NCBI GenBank assembly: GCA_007922195.1 | Contig: ML681989.1 | Span: 45,437,275 to 45,501,274, forward strand | DNA: 64,000 nt | DNA from: Podocnemis expansa | Lineage: Eukaryota > Chordata > Testudines > Podocnemididae | Reading direction: 5' to 3' | Part shown: positions 35,690 through 48,550 of the stretch, piece by piece | Layout: each line of letters starts with the position of its first letter | Numbering within the stretch: position 1 is the stretch's first letter | Notes under the pieces: model-generated | What the model was told of the DNA's origin: nothing | Databases searched by the model: none | Seen by the model: the letters and a program-made list of their open reading frames with translations, nothing else | Translations under genes and position numbers: made by a program

Positions 35690-37460
35690 AACCAAAGCCT
35701 ATGGTAAAGCTTTCACTGAATTCAATTCTCTATCTCTCACCAAACTAAAATCCTGGTTTGCATCTCTAATGTCACCTTGTGGATATGAAGCTGTCAACTC
35801 AAGCTCAGACTTGCTAAATGGAGCTAAGAATCACCTGGCTACCTACTTGTTTGATCATCATGGACATCACCACCTTTTTACCTGTTACTCAAGCCCATAA
35901 CATAGGTGTCCATCTTTGACTCAGACAACTTTCTAGGTTCTTACATTCAAGCTACGCACAAATATTGCAGATTCTTGTTAAACAACAGCTCTAAGATTCA
36001 CCCAGCCACACTGTTAAACATCTCATCCAGGTTCTTCAGTCTGAAAACCCTTTTCTTTGGCCTTAACAACTCCTTGCTCTGCTCATACCTACTCAGAACA
36101 CCAATGCAAAGACCATTTTCCCTCTGCATCCCTTCACTGGCTCCCACTTTTCTATTGTATCAAATAATTTGTCTTCCCTTTCAAAGCTGTATCCACATCT
36201 ACCTGGCTATGTCCACATGAGGCTTTTAATTCGAAACAACCACCGTTGTTTCGAAATAAAAGTTAAGATGTCTGAACGATGTTTCTTTATTTTGAAATGA
36301 TGAGCCCCTGTCATTTCAAAATAATATCCATTATTCTGGAACAATAAAACCTAGGGTGAAATCAAAATAGCCATTGTTTGGAAATAACACCGTTCGGACG
36401 TGTTATTTCAAAATAACCATTATTTTGAATGAACACTTTTACCCTCCTCCTTCCCAGGGTGCCTTCCTTTTTCTATATATTGGGTGGAGGCATGGCCCAG
36501 GGAGGGGACCATGTTTCCACACCTCCCCTGGTGCCCCTCCCCGAATCAAAATAGCAAGCCCTGTGTCTGGACTTGCTATTTTGATTTGAGGTTTTCCCTT
36601 ATTTTGATTTAATATTTGCTTATGTCGATTTAACTTATTTTGAATTAAGGATTTTATTTCAAAATAACTTATTTTGAAATAAGCGTTTACATTTGAACAT
36701 AGCCCCTGCCATTGCTGTCCTAGCATAAGCCAAGTTCCTCCTCCAATCTGATCATGATGTCAACCTCCATTTCCCAGTTGTTAAAATCTGAAATGAGCAC
36801 CTTCGTGATCTCTCCTATGCTGCTTCTCATGATTGGTTTTGGGAGAAGTTCCCTGTGAATATTCATGAAACTAACTTTTTACCATCCTTCAAAACCTTCC
36901 TTTACTGAGTTTACTATACCTTTGCCATGAGTCTTATAAAACACTTGACAGTGATCAGGCTGCTGGTGTGCTGACATCATTGCCTATCATATTGTCCAAT
37001 AGTTTCTCAAATTCAGTCTACACTGCCAGGAAAATTTGGCAGCAGTTGGAGGTAGACACAAACTATGCAGAGTAGCTTGTGTAACCCCCACCAACTTCCT
37101 AACTCCTCTTCAGTGTTATGTCTTCCCTATGTGGCACCACTTGAGGGAGGAGGGGGGTTTAGAAGTTCAGTTTCCAGATCAACTTATTGTGTATTAATTG
37201 ACTACTAAGTCGATCAGGAAAGATTGATCTGATGGCAGTGACTTTGCTACCATCAGTGCAGATGTGACCTCATTGTCTGTTGTACTTCTCAGTCCGTCTA
37301 TATCCATCTGCTGTCATAGAGATCATAAGTTCTTTGGGACAAGGAATTCCTTTTTGTTCTGTGTTTCTACAGCACCTACCACAACAGGGTCTTGGTCCAT
37401 ACTAGGGGACCTAGGCACTATGGAAATATATATTATTAATTCTAATAATAGTAATTAAAA
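35690..37460 (+). mobile_element. L2-like LINE, 3' part, interrupted
   Basis: 'gtgtccatctttgactcagacaactttctaggttcttacattcaagctacgcacaaa' corresponds to the GVxFDSDLSL...IQA block that opens the C-terminal domain of L2/CR1-type polymerases. 'cccttcactggctcccacttttctattgtatcaaataat' corresponds to LHWLP...RI. The element is split by a MITE at about 36207-36705 and by a second insertion near 37015-37245. It ends with 'tgtgtttctacagcacctaccacaacagggtcttggtcc' and a TTATTAA-rich tail, known from turtle LINE 3' ends. Heavily decayed. Confidence 0.55.
36207..36705. mobile_element. 500-bp MITE, copy 1 (nested in LINE)
   Basis: Starts ggctatgtccacatgaggc and ends 'tgaacatagcc', with many 'ttattttgaaataa' palindromic units near both ends and a GC-richer centre (36470-36560). 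It aligns along its length with 51272-51770. Frames across it are chance. Superfamily uncertain. Confidence 0.65.
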
Positions 37461-40296
37461 GAATTTAAAACCCCTAAATGACTCGCCTGAATTTCCCGCT
37501 GATTAAAGAATTAAAATATTAAACTTTCATTATGTTCAAGCACACTTATACTTTCTGTAACAAAAGTTTCTTTTCTTGCGCTTCCTTTTTAAAAGGATCC
37601 TTAGCTGAATCTCAGCTACTACAGAGGTAAGTGCCATTATCAGATTGTTTCAATTTACTCCGCAGTTTGGAAATAGGTATTGTAATGTTGTGAGCACTTA
37701 AGTGACAGTTTACAGTGTATAGCATGTGAGTCACATTTGAACATAGAATGCTAAAAAATATTTTTTTTTACAGAACACAAAATAATTATTTAACAGAGTA
37801 TTTAGTTTGCAAATTGATTTTTGATCACTGACTGTTGATTGGATTTTGACTCCTAAGCACCTAAATCCCTTTCATATGTTGATTTGGGTCCTAAATCATT
37901 TAGGTGTTGCAATGCTGAGTATAGAAATACCTTTAAAAATCTGGGTCTTAGACACTTAAAATAAAACTCTGAATCAAACTGGGTCTTCCAAATTTGTTTT
38001 TAAAATCCTGATTATGTAAGAATGTTAGTTTTCCTACTTAAATACTCTTCTCTCCAATAAAGAAATCATAATGTTCCAGGGATATCCAATCCAGATTCCT
38101 GACTAGAACAGAAAATGCCTACATGCATGCTGGGATAGATCACTGTGAATGTTGTAGTATAGCTATATGGTGCAGTTCATAAACTTCATAGATCTGTACC
38201 TAACTAGAGAATCTCAATGCCTGAAATTAAGAATTGCCCAGAAAACTACAGAAATGTCTTGATATTTTTGTAATACAAATTGGCCATATGATTCTGGGGG
38301 AAAAACAATCCAGGACCACAAATTTCTTTACATAGAAAATACAGTAAAACTTTTTTTGTAAGCTTCAGAAATTTTTAACAAAAACTGAAGTCAAGGACGC
38401 AGCATTAGAATCTAGAGCATCAAGGCAAGATTAGAGACTGAACAGGGGCTAGAATCTGAGACTGAACCTCAAGTACAGACAAAATATTACAAGTTGTGCT
38501 TGTGTGACCTCAGCTCAAAGTGACAGAACACTCAAAATGTCTAATCTCAAAAGAGTTAAACTATGGTCACTTGTAGAAATTTTAAGAGGTCAGCTCAATG
38601 TGCCTAAAAACATTTTAGAATTGCTCATTTTAAAAGATTGCATCTGCATTTAAAAGGGAACCAAGAAAACAGGATCTTTTCAGTTTTAGACCAGTTGCAA
38701 AATCACACCAGTAGGGCCCAAGTTTAAATCCAAAGATTTGAATCCAAAATCATGCCATCTACCCAGAATTCAGATTTAAGGTTCTAATTCTGATCAGTTT
38801 CTCATTTAGAATAGACTTTTTTTAAACATGTTCCTTTTGTGAGGAGGAAGAAAGAACTCTCAAAGAACAACATTTCTGAAGTGTGTTCAATTGTCTAAAA
38901 GCAGAATGCTTGCTTTCCTCTGTGAGATGTCAGTGCAGGTAACATATGTGAAGATATCAGCATTTTTCAACTCTCAAGGCTGCAAACAGTTATGGAACAT
39001 ATATGCATAATCTATGAATTTTAAATTTTGGAGGTGACAGTCCAGTGTGTGGACATGAACAATGGATATGTAAAGCATTTAAACCAGCCATTTTTTTAAA
39101 GAGAAATTGTACTTATTCGGCTATTCTAGCTCCCAAAAAAGTCAACAGAAAGATGCCAGCTGATTTTTATGGGAGGTGGATCAGGTCCTTAAAGTTTGCG
39201 GCAACAAACTGTAATATTTATTTCAGACCTTTACGTCTGTATGAGCTTTTTCAGTTGCAAGAAAAAACATATAGTAGATCTGAACAACTGAAGATACACT
39301 ATCTATCCCTGCACCTAACTTTCCCCATTCTGTTCCACTATTAGGTCAACAGCCGAAGCAGATGGAATGGTTAGCACACAGTTAGAAGACAGTAATTCCT
39401 TATTACAGGGTGAGTTAATATAAGACAAGAATTCTGCTGGGTACTGACATTTTACCAGATGTTAACATAGCCTGCAGCTAACAAGCACATTGTCCTCTTT
39501 CTCTTCAGATTAACACAGAGAACATTTTCAACCAAAAGGAGACTTAAGAAAAAAAATAAAAAAGGTCTATGCTCCCTAATTTTAGACTGATTATTCTTTC
39601 CCCTATTTTTAGTCATCTCTAATTTTCTCGTTTATTTTAACTAAATAAAGAAGAAATCACATAAAACAGTAATCCAGCACACAATTTTAGAAGTACAAGA
39701 AAAAAACTGGAGTGGTATCTTTCTTAAAATACAAATATATACACGAACAACCTGGTTTTATCATCAAATTTCAATCACTCAGCTTTATATTAAAGAAGCT
39801 TTGCACTATCAAAATAAAGTAACTGTCTTTTAACTTTGGTGTAAGGAATGTCTAACACTGCAACTGGGAATTTATACACTGAAATTTTTAGTGAGTTAAC
39901 TTGAGAATGCCCATGGGTGCTGCAATTTTACCTCTCTGTTGCAGTACAGACGTATCAAATTTTGCTAAGTAAAATAGTTAACTCATCATCTAGGAGGGCA
40001 AATGAAGCTTTAATTTAAAAGTTATTTTGTCATATCAAAATGGTGTGGAGGCTTGTTATTTTTTGAGATATTACTGTATGAACTTAACTTTAGAATAATG
40101 TTTTGTTGAACTTTGGACTATTCTATCACAACTATACATACACGAAAATGAAATTTTATGGTAGCCTTACTGAATATATCAATCTTGATAAATTTAAGTA
40201 ATTTGGCAGACAAGTTTATCTATCCTGAAAGTTCTCAACTGGGGAATCAAATTGCATCACAAAATTTTCATCAACCATTGCTCATTTCTATGCATT

Positions 40297-40335
40297 TCAT
40301 AGATTCATAGGGTTGGAAGGGACCTCATAGGTCAT
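40297..40335 (-). mobile_element. CR1 3' terminus fragment
   Basis: 'ttcatagattcatagggttggaagggacctcatagg' is the antisense of the CR1 3' terminus (ATTCTATG-type end). Very short. Confidence 0.7.
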
Positions 40336-41261
40336 AGGTCATTTCTTAATACCCAGAATATTTTGATTCCTACCTTTTATCCGTGGCATCAAAACTCCCC
40401 ATTTTATGTGGAAGGTAATTACTATCTTTTGCATTAGCACCATTAATTTTTTATACATATTTGTCAAGTTCAATACTAAGCATAGTTCATTCTCTCAACA
40501 TGAACCTTATTTGAAGTACAGTGATGTTATCAAAATTTTCCCATTTATTACATACAATAGTAAAATTCATGAAAATGCCAGAATGACTGCAAATACCATG
40601 ATATGGTAAAGGGAGCAATTGTAATGGCACTCACTGTTCTCATAACCATTACTATATTTCTGAATCTTTTGGATCTGATTATAAGTTTGATGTTTAAGAG
40701 TTGAGCATAGTATTGAACTCCTAATACAGGAGGGTTGTAACTTCCTTGATCCATATCTCCAATTAAAAAGGATATAGGTCTGAATTGTAGGGTGTGCCCT
40801 TGGGAATCAGGAAGAGCTTTCTGACCAGAGCTGTGATGCCACCATCTCTCCTTCTGGGGCAGACTTCTAAGTGGCAAAAGAAACTATTATATTTTGAGGG
40901 GCTCGATCAGATGTATTTCATTCTGGGATTGCCTTTGTAGTCCATCTATACTGTTTGTTGTCTGAGAAATGTATGTGGGCTTTAGTTGGCTTCTTCTTTG
41001 GCTGTTTTCTCCCTCTATTTATTAAAATGCATTGATTAAAAATATATATGGGCTTTTCTCTTTTGTAAAATTTGTTACTAAAAGAAAAAATTACAATTAT
41101 GTATGTTATTAAGATTAGCAATAGAGACAAAAATTAACAAAAGATCATTTTGCAAATGAAAATACATGAAACTATGATGACATTTTCCTATATAGAAAAA
41201 TATGAGTATGTTTTATAAGGTAATATACAAATGAGTATTAAATTCTTCATTAAGGGGTCAG

Positions 41262-41312
41262 TCTAGCACCCACTAAAGTCAATGGAAAAACTCCCACTGA
41301 CTTCAGCAGTGG
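41262..41312. repeat. Short common sauropsid motif
   Basis: 'agtcaatggaaaaactcccactgacttcag' has the near-palindromic form of a very common interspersed motif (tcaatggg.../...cccattga). Class unknown. Confidence 0.4.
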
Positions 41313-41965
41313 GGAAAAAAAAATTCTTACACTATTCTGCTGCCAAAATAAAGGATTTAATAAAATAAATTAAAATCCAGACTTAAGTGGTGGATATAAA
41401 CTACTTGGGAAATAATGAAAATTTCTCAGACAGGACATTTATACAAGCTGATTTATAAAGATGATCTTTAACAAGACACAACAAGCATCTTGTTGAACAA
41501 GCCTACCTGAAACATGTCAGTGCTACACTATGCATTACTTACACTAATGATGGACATAGAGATATACAGGCAAAAGGAAGCTTTGGTCAAGTATGTATGT
41601 TCTTCTTGTAGAACTCAGAATTCAGTTAAGGATATTGAGAATTTAAAATAGAACTTCCAAAATGGACGAAACTTCCCTTTATATGAGATTATAATCCACA
41701 TTTTTAGTGTAATTTCCACTTGTATGTCATGTTTTTTCCATCTCATATCAAATAGCTATTGAAAAAAATCTGCACTCATACCAAGAATCTATTTCTTCTG
41801 AACTTATATTCTTATCCTACTTCATCCAGCACTAAGATTGTAATGTGAAGTTTAAGTCACAGCTGTTTCCATGACTAACGTGTGATGTTAAAAAGATGCA
41901 ATAATGATTTCATTATGGTATCAAAGAGGAAAAGATGTTGGTCTTTACAAGCTCTTATTGAAACA

Positions 41966-41966
41966 C

Positions 41967-42022
<56 letters not shown>
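41966..42022. repeat. (AAT)n microsatellite
   Basis: About 19 uninterrupted AAT units in intron 11. Confidence 0.97.
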
Positions 42023-43689
42023 GAGAAAACAATTGAAGAAGCACTCTGCTTTTTGTATTAATGTTCCCATTCATCAGGTATATGCCAGTTTTAAAGTTCC
42101 TTCTTAGTCTAAAATAACAGGAAAAGACATTTTAAAAAACTGACAGTGAAGTCTGCATGCATTAAAATCTCATTTAACAAACCCAATTCTCCACATTAAA
42201 CCAATTATTAAAACACCAAGATCAGGTTTGCAATCTTACTTATTTTGATCCAAAACTGAATGCAAGAGACTATTCTAAAGCTGTGGTTGTTAAAAGAGTG
42301 ATTAAAACTTTATTCCTGCTTCTCTGGGACAAGAAAGGAGATATCTGACTATTCAGAGCTAAAGTAATAGATGCTATTAGGAAGAAAATAGAAATTTTTA
42401 ATACAATGCTAACCAAAGTGAATATTGTATATATTAAAATGTCAGTTGTACAATATTTGATATGCCGTACTCAGTATTTGATTTTGATTCCAAACTCTTG
42501 ATGTGGCTCTAACTACAGTAGTTCAACAGAACTATTCTAATTGAAACACATTTTGTCCTTAACTGCAATAGAAATGCTGTGCTAATGATCACATTTACTA
42601 AAGTAAAAAAAAAAAAAATTATTTTCTGTGCAGCCATATTGCACAATTAGGTAGTGTTTGGAAACATTTACCACAGAAGAACTAGGACTTGGACATTACC
42701 ATTGTAATCTACAGAACTTGCTGGACTGAAAGTTTGATTTAGAAGAGAAAATCTAGTATTTTTACTTACAGCATTTAAGTCACTGAAATTATAGTGGTTA
42801 ATTATTTAGCTTTCTCATTTTTAATTATTTGTTCAATTCCCCCCCTCCCGTATTCCTATTTTAATTCTTCACAAAACAGTTATCACACTGAGATGCTTCA
42901 CTGTAGAGAATTCTATACTAAAAGACTACAGTTTTTCTTCAGCTCATTAATGCATTGCTAGAAGGACCAAACATTTTCAATACATACGCTGAACACATCT
43001 TGCATTGAATTGCTCCAGAAAAATTCTCTGCTGCTAACCCTATATTTGAACTACTTCCACTTTTATGATGTCATGCCTGAAAAATCTCTCCTATTCACTG
43101 CTTGCTTGCTTTTATTTCCCCCATGTTAACCAATGTGTTATTTTTCTTTATATTTTCTATGGCTACTATCATAGAAGACGGGCAGCCTCATTCTGCTTAT
43201 CTTTAAGTAATATCTTTTCCTTGGAAGATTTGCCAACAAATGAAATATAACACATTCAGGTAGAGTACATTTTTATGTTGCTACAATATGAGGTTGCCGT
43301 CTCTCATCCTTTCAGAGCCTTTAAGTCTTCAAGGGCAATCTTGATAATGATTAAGTCATACATTGATAAGTTCTTATCTTTCAATTTATAATGTGCATGT
43401 ATATTTTTTAAAAAGTAGCTTAGTTAGACTATGAGATCGGGGGTCTTGTGGAGACAAAAGGGATAGAAGGTGCCAGGGGAAGAAAGAGGGATGCCAGAAT
43501 GCCACTATCAGGAGAAGTGCTGCCTCCTCATTTCTGGGCATCTGACCCAGACGTGTCCAGAAAAATGGGAAAGAGGGGCATATGCCTCCCACCGCTAGCC
43601 AAAGCTACATGGTACATCTGTGCAGGATGAGCATGCTTCAGGTTGCACTGCAGGAGCATTGGTGCCCCAGATTCTGCCCGACCTGGAGC

Positions 43690-43995
43690 CTGATCTGACT
43701 CTGGGGGCCCAGTCCAGCCCCAGCCACTGCCAGCAAGCAGCAGGCAGCCCAGGTAAGCCTGATCCAGCCCCAGCCACTACCAGAAAGTGGCTTGGATATG
43801 GATCCGGCCCGTTACTGCTGGCAAGTGGCCGGGAGCTTGTTTTGGCCCCTACCACTGTCAGCAAAGCGGCAGTGGCCCAGAGCCTGCTCCTGCCACTGTG
43901 CTGCTGGCCAGGCATGTCAGGCAGCCTCAGCCCAGATCTGGCTCCTGCCACTGGCAGATAGCAGCAGGCAACCGGAGCCAGATCCATGGCAAGAC
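43690..43995. repeat. Degenerate GC-rich minisatellite
   Basis: Near-repeats of 'ccagccccagccactgccagcaag' / 'cccctaccactgtcagcaaagcggc' / 'tcctgccactggcagatagcagc' with a period of about 65-70 bp. They produce overlapping chance frames in all phases (up to 204 codons on the minus strand). It directly precedes the PLE at 44.1 kb. Confidence 0.6.
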
Positions 43996-44117
43996 CAGGG
44001 TGATGTGGGACCCGTGCTCTGCATCGTAGAGCCAGTGACACCCATGGGCTGCAGCCTACTCTGGGCTGTCTGCAACTGACAGCAACTTCCTGCCAGACCC
44101 CTGCTAGCTGTTTCTGA

Positions 44118-45262
44118 ATGGCCTGTAAATCCCACTTCTTGAGGAAGAGCAGACCACTTTCCTCTGACCCCACTGAGGAATACCAAAAGGAATTACAATG
44201 CCTACTCAAGAAACTCCCTAAGACAGCACAAGAACGTATAGAGACAGAAACACCACCAGAACCACGGCCAGGGATGTTCTATCTACTACCCAAAATCCAT
44301 AAAAAAGGAAACCCTGGATGCCCCATCATCTCAGGCATTGGCACTCTTACTGCGGCCTATCTGGCTATGTGGACTCCCTCCTCAGACCCTATGTTATCAA
44401 CATCCCCAGCTATCTTCAAGACACCACGGACTTCCTGAGGAAAATACAGTCCATTGGAGAACTTCCAGAAAACACCATTCTGGCCACTATGGATGTAGAA
44501 GCTCTTTACACCAACATCCCACACAAGGATGGATTACAAGCTATTAGAAGAACCATCCCAGATGATGACACTGCGCAGCTCGTGACTGAACTTTGCGACT
44601 TTGTACTCACCCACAATCACTTCAGATTTGAGGATCATTTATATCTCCAAATCAGTGGCACTGCTATGGGCACCCGCATGGCCCCACAATATGCCAACAT
44701 CTTTATGGGCGACTTAGAACAACGTTTCCTCAAGTCTCATCCCAAGACACCTCTTCTTTACCTGTGCTACATCGCTGACATCTTTATCATCTGGACACAC
44801 GGCAGGGATGTTCTTGAAGATTTTCACAGAGATTTCAATAATTTCCACAACACCATCAAATGGAGCCTGGAACACTCCACACAGGAGATCCACTTTCTTG
44901 ACACTACAGTACAAATCAGGGATAGACACATCACCACCACCCTATACCGAAAACCTACTGATCGGTATAGTTACCTATATCCTTTGAGCTTCCATCCTAA
45001 ACACACCATACGATCCATTGTCTACAGCCAAGCCATAAGATATAACTGCATCTGCTCTGATCCCTCAGACAGAGACAGACATCTTCAGGATCTCTATCAA
45101 GCATTCTTGAAACTACAGTACCCACCTGGGGAAGTAAGAAAACTAATTGACAGAGCTAGACGGGTTCCCCGAAGTCATCTACTACAGGAGAGACCCAAGA
45201 AAGAAAGCAACAGAACACCACTAGTCACCACATACAATCCTCAAGTCAGACCTCTGCAATAG
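44118..45262 (+). pseudogene. PLE reverse transcriptase (inactivated)
   Basis: The first part is read in the frame of 44118 (FYLLPKIHKKGNPGCPIISG, the PLE signature upstream of motif A). A frameshift near 44345 then moves the frame to that of 44318. The longer 314-codon stretch holds motif A (TMDVEALYTNIP, about residue 58), motif B (GTAMGTRMAPQYANIFM, about 114) and motif C at 151-154, which reads Tyr-Ile-Ala-Asp instead of Tyr-x-Asp-Asp (GCT codon at 44774-44776). It ends at a TAG at 45260-45262 in the same frame as the downstream endonuclease. A second PLE in this window (30.1 kb) retains Tyr-Ile-Asp-Asp, which supports the Ala being a loss in this copy. Confidence 0.9.
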
Positions 45263-45778
45263 ATCATTAAGGACCTACAGCCTATTCTAAAAGATGACCC
45301 CTCTCTCTCTCAAGCCTTAGGAGACAGACCACTCCTTGCTTATAGGCAGCCCCCTAATCTTAAACAGATACTCACCAGCAACTACAGATCTAACAACAAG
45401 AACATTGAAGCAGACACACACCCCTGCAAAAAACCACGCTGCCAAGTCTGCCCACATATCTACACAACAGACACCATCATAGGTCCTAATCAAGCCTGCT
45501 ATTCCATCAAAGGCTCATTTACCTGCTCATCTACTAATGTGGTCTATGCCATCATGTGCAAGAAATGCCCCAACACCTTATATATTGGACAAACAGGGCG
45601 ATCACTCTGTAAGAGACTGAATGAACACAGAGCTGATATCAGAAATCAAACAACAAAGAAACCAGTTGCTGAGCACTTCCATCTTCCTAATCACTCAATG
45701 ATGGACTTGTTAACGAATGTTGTTAAGATGTACCTGGGACATCAAGACTTCAAAGAAAAACAGCTGAACTTAAATTAA
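45263..45778 (+). pseudogene. PLE linker and GIY-YIG endonuclease
   Basis: Open in the same frame as the RT, separated from it only by the TAG at 45260-45262. A Cys/His-rich linker (PCKKPRCQVCPHI, about 45421-45462) precedes the GIY-YIG domain: NVVYAIMCKKC (the GIY-like strand), then LYIGQTGRSLCKRLNEHRADI with the YIG and the conserved Arg, and later PVAEHFHLPNH with the His/Glu region. The domain itself has no stop. The family cuts one strand to start target-primed reverse transcription. Expression here would need readthrough or internal initiation, for which there is no evidence. Confidence 0.88.
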
Positions 45779-47424
45779 TATGCAAGCTAAATTCTGTAAA
45801 AGCAGGACTCAGTCAAGACTATGGGTTCTTTTCCCATTACAAAGGGTAATTTGACTTCAGGCTTCTCATGGTTTGAGCCTGTAAACTGCTCTGATTTGCT
45901 GTTACTTTATGACCTGATCCTATGTTTTACACCCCTTGCATTTAGTTTCATTCCTTTCTGTAAGTTCACCCATCTTTGAAGCATCTGAGGAAGTGGGATC
46001 TTCTCCCATGAAAGCTCATGCAAAAAATAAATCTGTTAGTCTTAAAGTGCCACACAACTGCTTGTTGTTTTTTTACTGGACTAGACTAACATGGCTATCC
46101 CTTTTGAAATTGGTAATTTGTTCCCTGGGTGGCTTCCCAGGTACAGCCCCCCATGCCTCAGTGAATGGGATCACTCCACCCTGGACTCTTTGGGAGCAGG
46201 TGCTGAGGGGTATGTGCCCAAACAGGCAGCCACAACACACAACAGCAATTTAAGTTAAAAAATTAGACTATTGCCTCTTACTCTTCATATTCAAATCCAG
46301 AAACAATCATCCTTTGGATATGGAGGACAGCAATATTCAATACACTTCTTTTGTTCACCTTTCCAGTGCCAGTCAAAGAATCCACCTCCCCAAAACAGAC
46401 TGCATATTCAACCTCCAACAAAATGGACTTAGACATGACTGTCACAGACCTCAGAATACCCCATTCATCAAGACAACCTAGGATCATCACCTATTAAACA
46501 AGAAAACCAGGGGGGAATCAACAGATATATTATTTATATTGGATGAGGATTACTGTGCTGTCAGTGATTTCAAGTTTCTAAAATTGTAGTTGATATAAAC
46601 AATATCATCCTCAGATTGATGGAATGGAGGTGGGTTTTTTTTGTTTTTGTTTTTTTTTAATCTAGTGTTATGCTGAGAGGTACTGGTGACTGGATAAATC
46701 TGACTCCTCACTGAGACTAGTGGGTATGAATGCTTCATGAATGAACATAATAGTATGGACAAATCACTCAAAAGCCCTCATGTAAGACAAAAGGGATTTG
46801 TAAGCCTGCCCAGGAGTTTTGGACTGAAGAGACTCTGAGTATTGTTCTGCTAAGTGTGTGTGTGCTGGAAAGAAGTTAGGGTGGAAATCGGAAAGTGTTC
46901 TTAGTACCATGAGAAGGTAAGCTGTTTCCTTCCATTTGATACCTTCTTGTGTTCAGAAAGGATTTTGTATATTCTTTGTAAACTAACAAAACTGCATCAA
47001 ATAAATACCTGACCACTACCACTACCTTCCTAACTGGAACAACTTATTGGATCCAATTTTTTTAGCTAGCTATTAAAGTAAAAAGAAAGAGAACATTATA
47101 ATGCAGTAGCTTAGATTTGTGTATTTATGTAAGTTATTGTAAAACCTGTGTTAATTAGCATAATACATTTTAATACAGTATATTACTTTTACATATTTGT
47201 TTCAGTGAGTGGGTATTTCAAATGAAAGGTTATAGGTTCCCCCCCCCCAAACAGCTTCTTGTGACATTTTGAGTAAGACAAGATTAATCAGTGGAGCACT
47301 GGTGTGAACAAGAACATGGGGTTCAGAAGGTACTTATTTGGTCACTGAATGCAGTAAGTTTTTTGACATGCAACGTCTTTTTTGACTGTTGCTACAGAAA
47401 TACAAAGTCCAATAATATTATACT

Positions 47425-48045
47425 ATGTATGAACTCTACCATTTCATGATCACTTTCACCTAAGTTACCTTCCACTTTCAAATTCTTAATGAGTTCCTCT
47501 CTGTCAAAATCAAATCGAGAACAGCCACCTTCCTCCTTTACCTGCCTGTCTTCCTAAGTGAGTTGTACTTTGCTATGTTACTATTCCAGTCATGTGTATT
47601 ATCCCACCAAGTCTATGTGATGCCAACTATACAATAGTTTTGTTTAGCTATTAGCATTTTGAGTTCTTCCTGCTTCTTCCCCATACTTCTGACATTGGTA
47701 TACAGATACTTAAGATACTGATTTAATTCCACGCCCTCCTAGTTCTGTCTAGTCTCTCTTTTATTTCTGCTGTTACAGCCCAGGCTCCACCCAAAGTTCT
47801 CACCATTCCCCCAGGCCTCCCTGGTTTTGACTTACCTGAGGGCTTTGATCACCTTCCCCCTTCAAACATAGTTTAAAACCCTCCTCACTAGGTTAGCCAG
47901 TCTATGTCCAAATATGCTCTTCCCCATCCTTGCTAGGTGGACTCCATCTCTGCCTAGTAGTCCTTCCTGGAACAGCACCCCATGATCGAGGAAGCCAAAG
48001 CGCTCCTGGCAACACCATCTGACCTAAACATTAACTACTCTCTCT
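47425..48045 (-). pseudogene. CR1 LINE piece: end of ORF1 esterase and start of ORF2 endonuclease
   Basis: On the minus strand, about 48040-47870 encodes the end of a CR1 ORF1 SGNH-hydrolase-like esterase: GFLDHGVLFQEGLLGRDGVH and then LANLVRRVLN, with the catalytic-type Asp-x-x-His in RDGVHL. After the ORF1 stop, the start of ORF2 follows (LKYLYTNVRSMGKKQEELK) with the apurinic-like endonuclease block VGITDTWWDNTHDWN (around 47640-47580). An internal deletion then joins it to [20 protein letters not shown] (47520-47460). Stops are few, but the deletion makes it non-functional. ORF1 esterase is a known CR1 trait. Confidence 0.75.
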
Positions 48046-48279
48046 AGTCTTCATCTTAACAGTCTGGCATTCCTGCACGGAGAAGAATTGGGCCTAAGCA
48101 AGTCTTACGCAAGATCTGAACTTATACAGTCATTAAATACTTGTCCTGTGTGAGTGAGCGAGCAGCAGCTGAAGTATAATTTGGGGGCCCCAGAACCATT
48201 CTAAAATTTCCAGGCCCACCCTCATGCAGGCCCCCCAGCCAAGCAAGCATCTATGAACACTTCTGAGTGCCACATGCAT

Positions 48280-48550
48280 CAGTTCTCACTCTGCTCCACC
48301 CCCAGCTACACACCCTACTCCCACACACAGCAACCCCACTCCCCCAGGCTACAGGCCCCTCCAAAGTCACCCCACCCCACCCTCCACAGCTACAATGCCA
48401 CCCCTTCAGCTACACACCCCCAACACATAGCCACCTCACCCCCAGCTACACCCTCCCAGCCAAATAGCCACTCCACAATACTCTGCTACACAGCCACTCC
48501 CACCCACCTCTGCTACATACATACACCTGACCCACACAACGCCCAGCAGC
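48280..48550. repeat. C-rich minisatellite (cagctacac units)
   Basis: Irregular repeats of 'ccccagctacacaccc', 'cacagctacaatgcc', 'ctctgctacacagccactcc' and similar units. It produces a chance 146-codon Pro/Ser/His-rich frame. Confidence 0.6.

Larger units (their letters stand above)
44118..46109 (+). mobile_element. Penelope-like retroelement, nearly complete ORF, 5' truncated
   Basis: Plus strand (antisense to DMD). Order: end of the N-terminal region (LSSDPTEEYQKELQ), RT domain, Cys-rich linker, GIY-YIG endonuclease, 3' non-coding region, and the tail (gcatctgaggaagtgggatct...gaaagctcatgc) ending 'actaacatggctatcccttttgaaa'. Defects: a frameshift near 44340-44350, an Asp-to-Ala change in the RT active site, and an in-frame TAG at 45260-45262. 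PLEs prime reverse transcription at a target nick made by the GIY-YIG nuclease. This copy cannot be autonomous. Confidence 0.9.

Noticed and set aside
36374..36726. Open frames within the 500-bp MITE
   Set aside because: They arise from palindromic 'attttgaaat' units. The homologous copy at 51.3 kb does not conserve them.
41966..42022. CRISPR-like or functional tandem array
   Set aside because: Simple (AAT)n microsatellite in a vertebrate intron, with no spacers.
43595..44209. 204-codon minus-strand frame and partners on the plus strand
   Set aside because: Generated by a GC-rich minisatellite and the PLE antisense. No recognisable domain and several overlapping frames of similar length.
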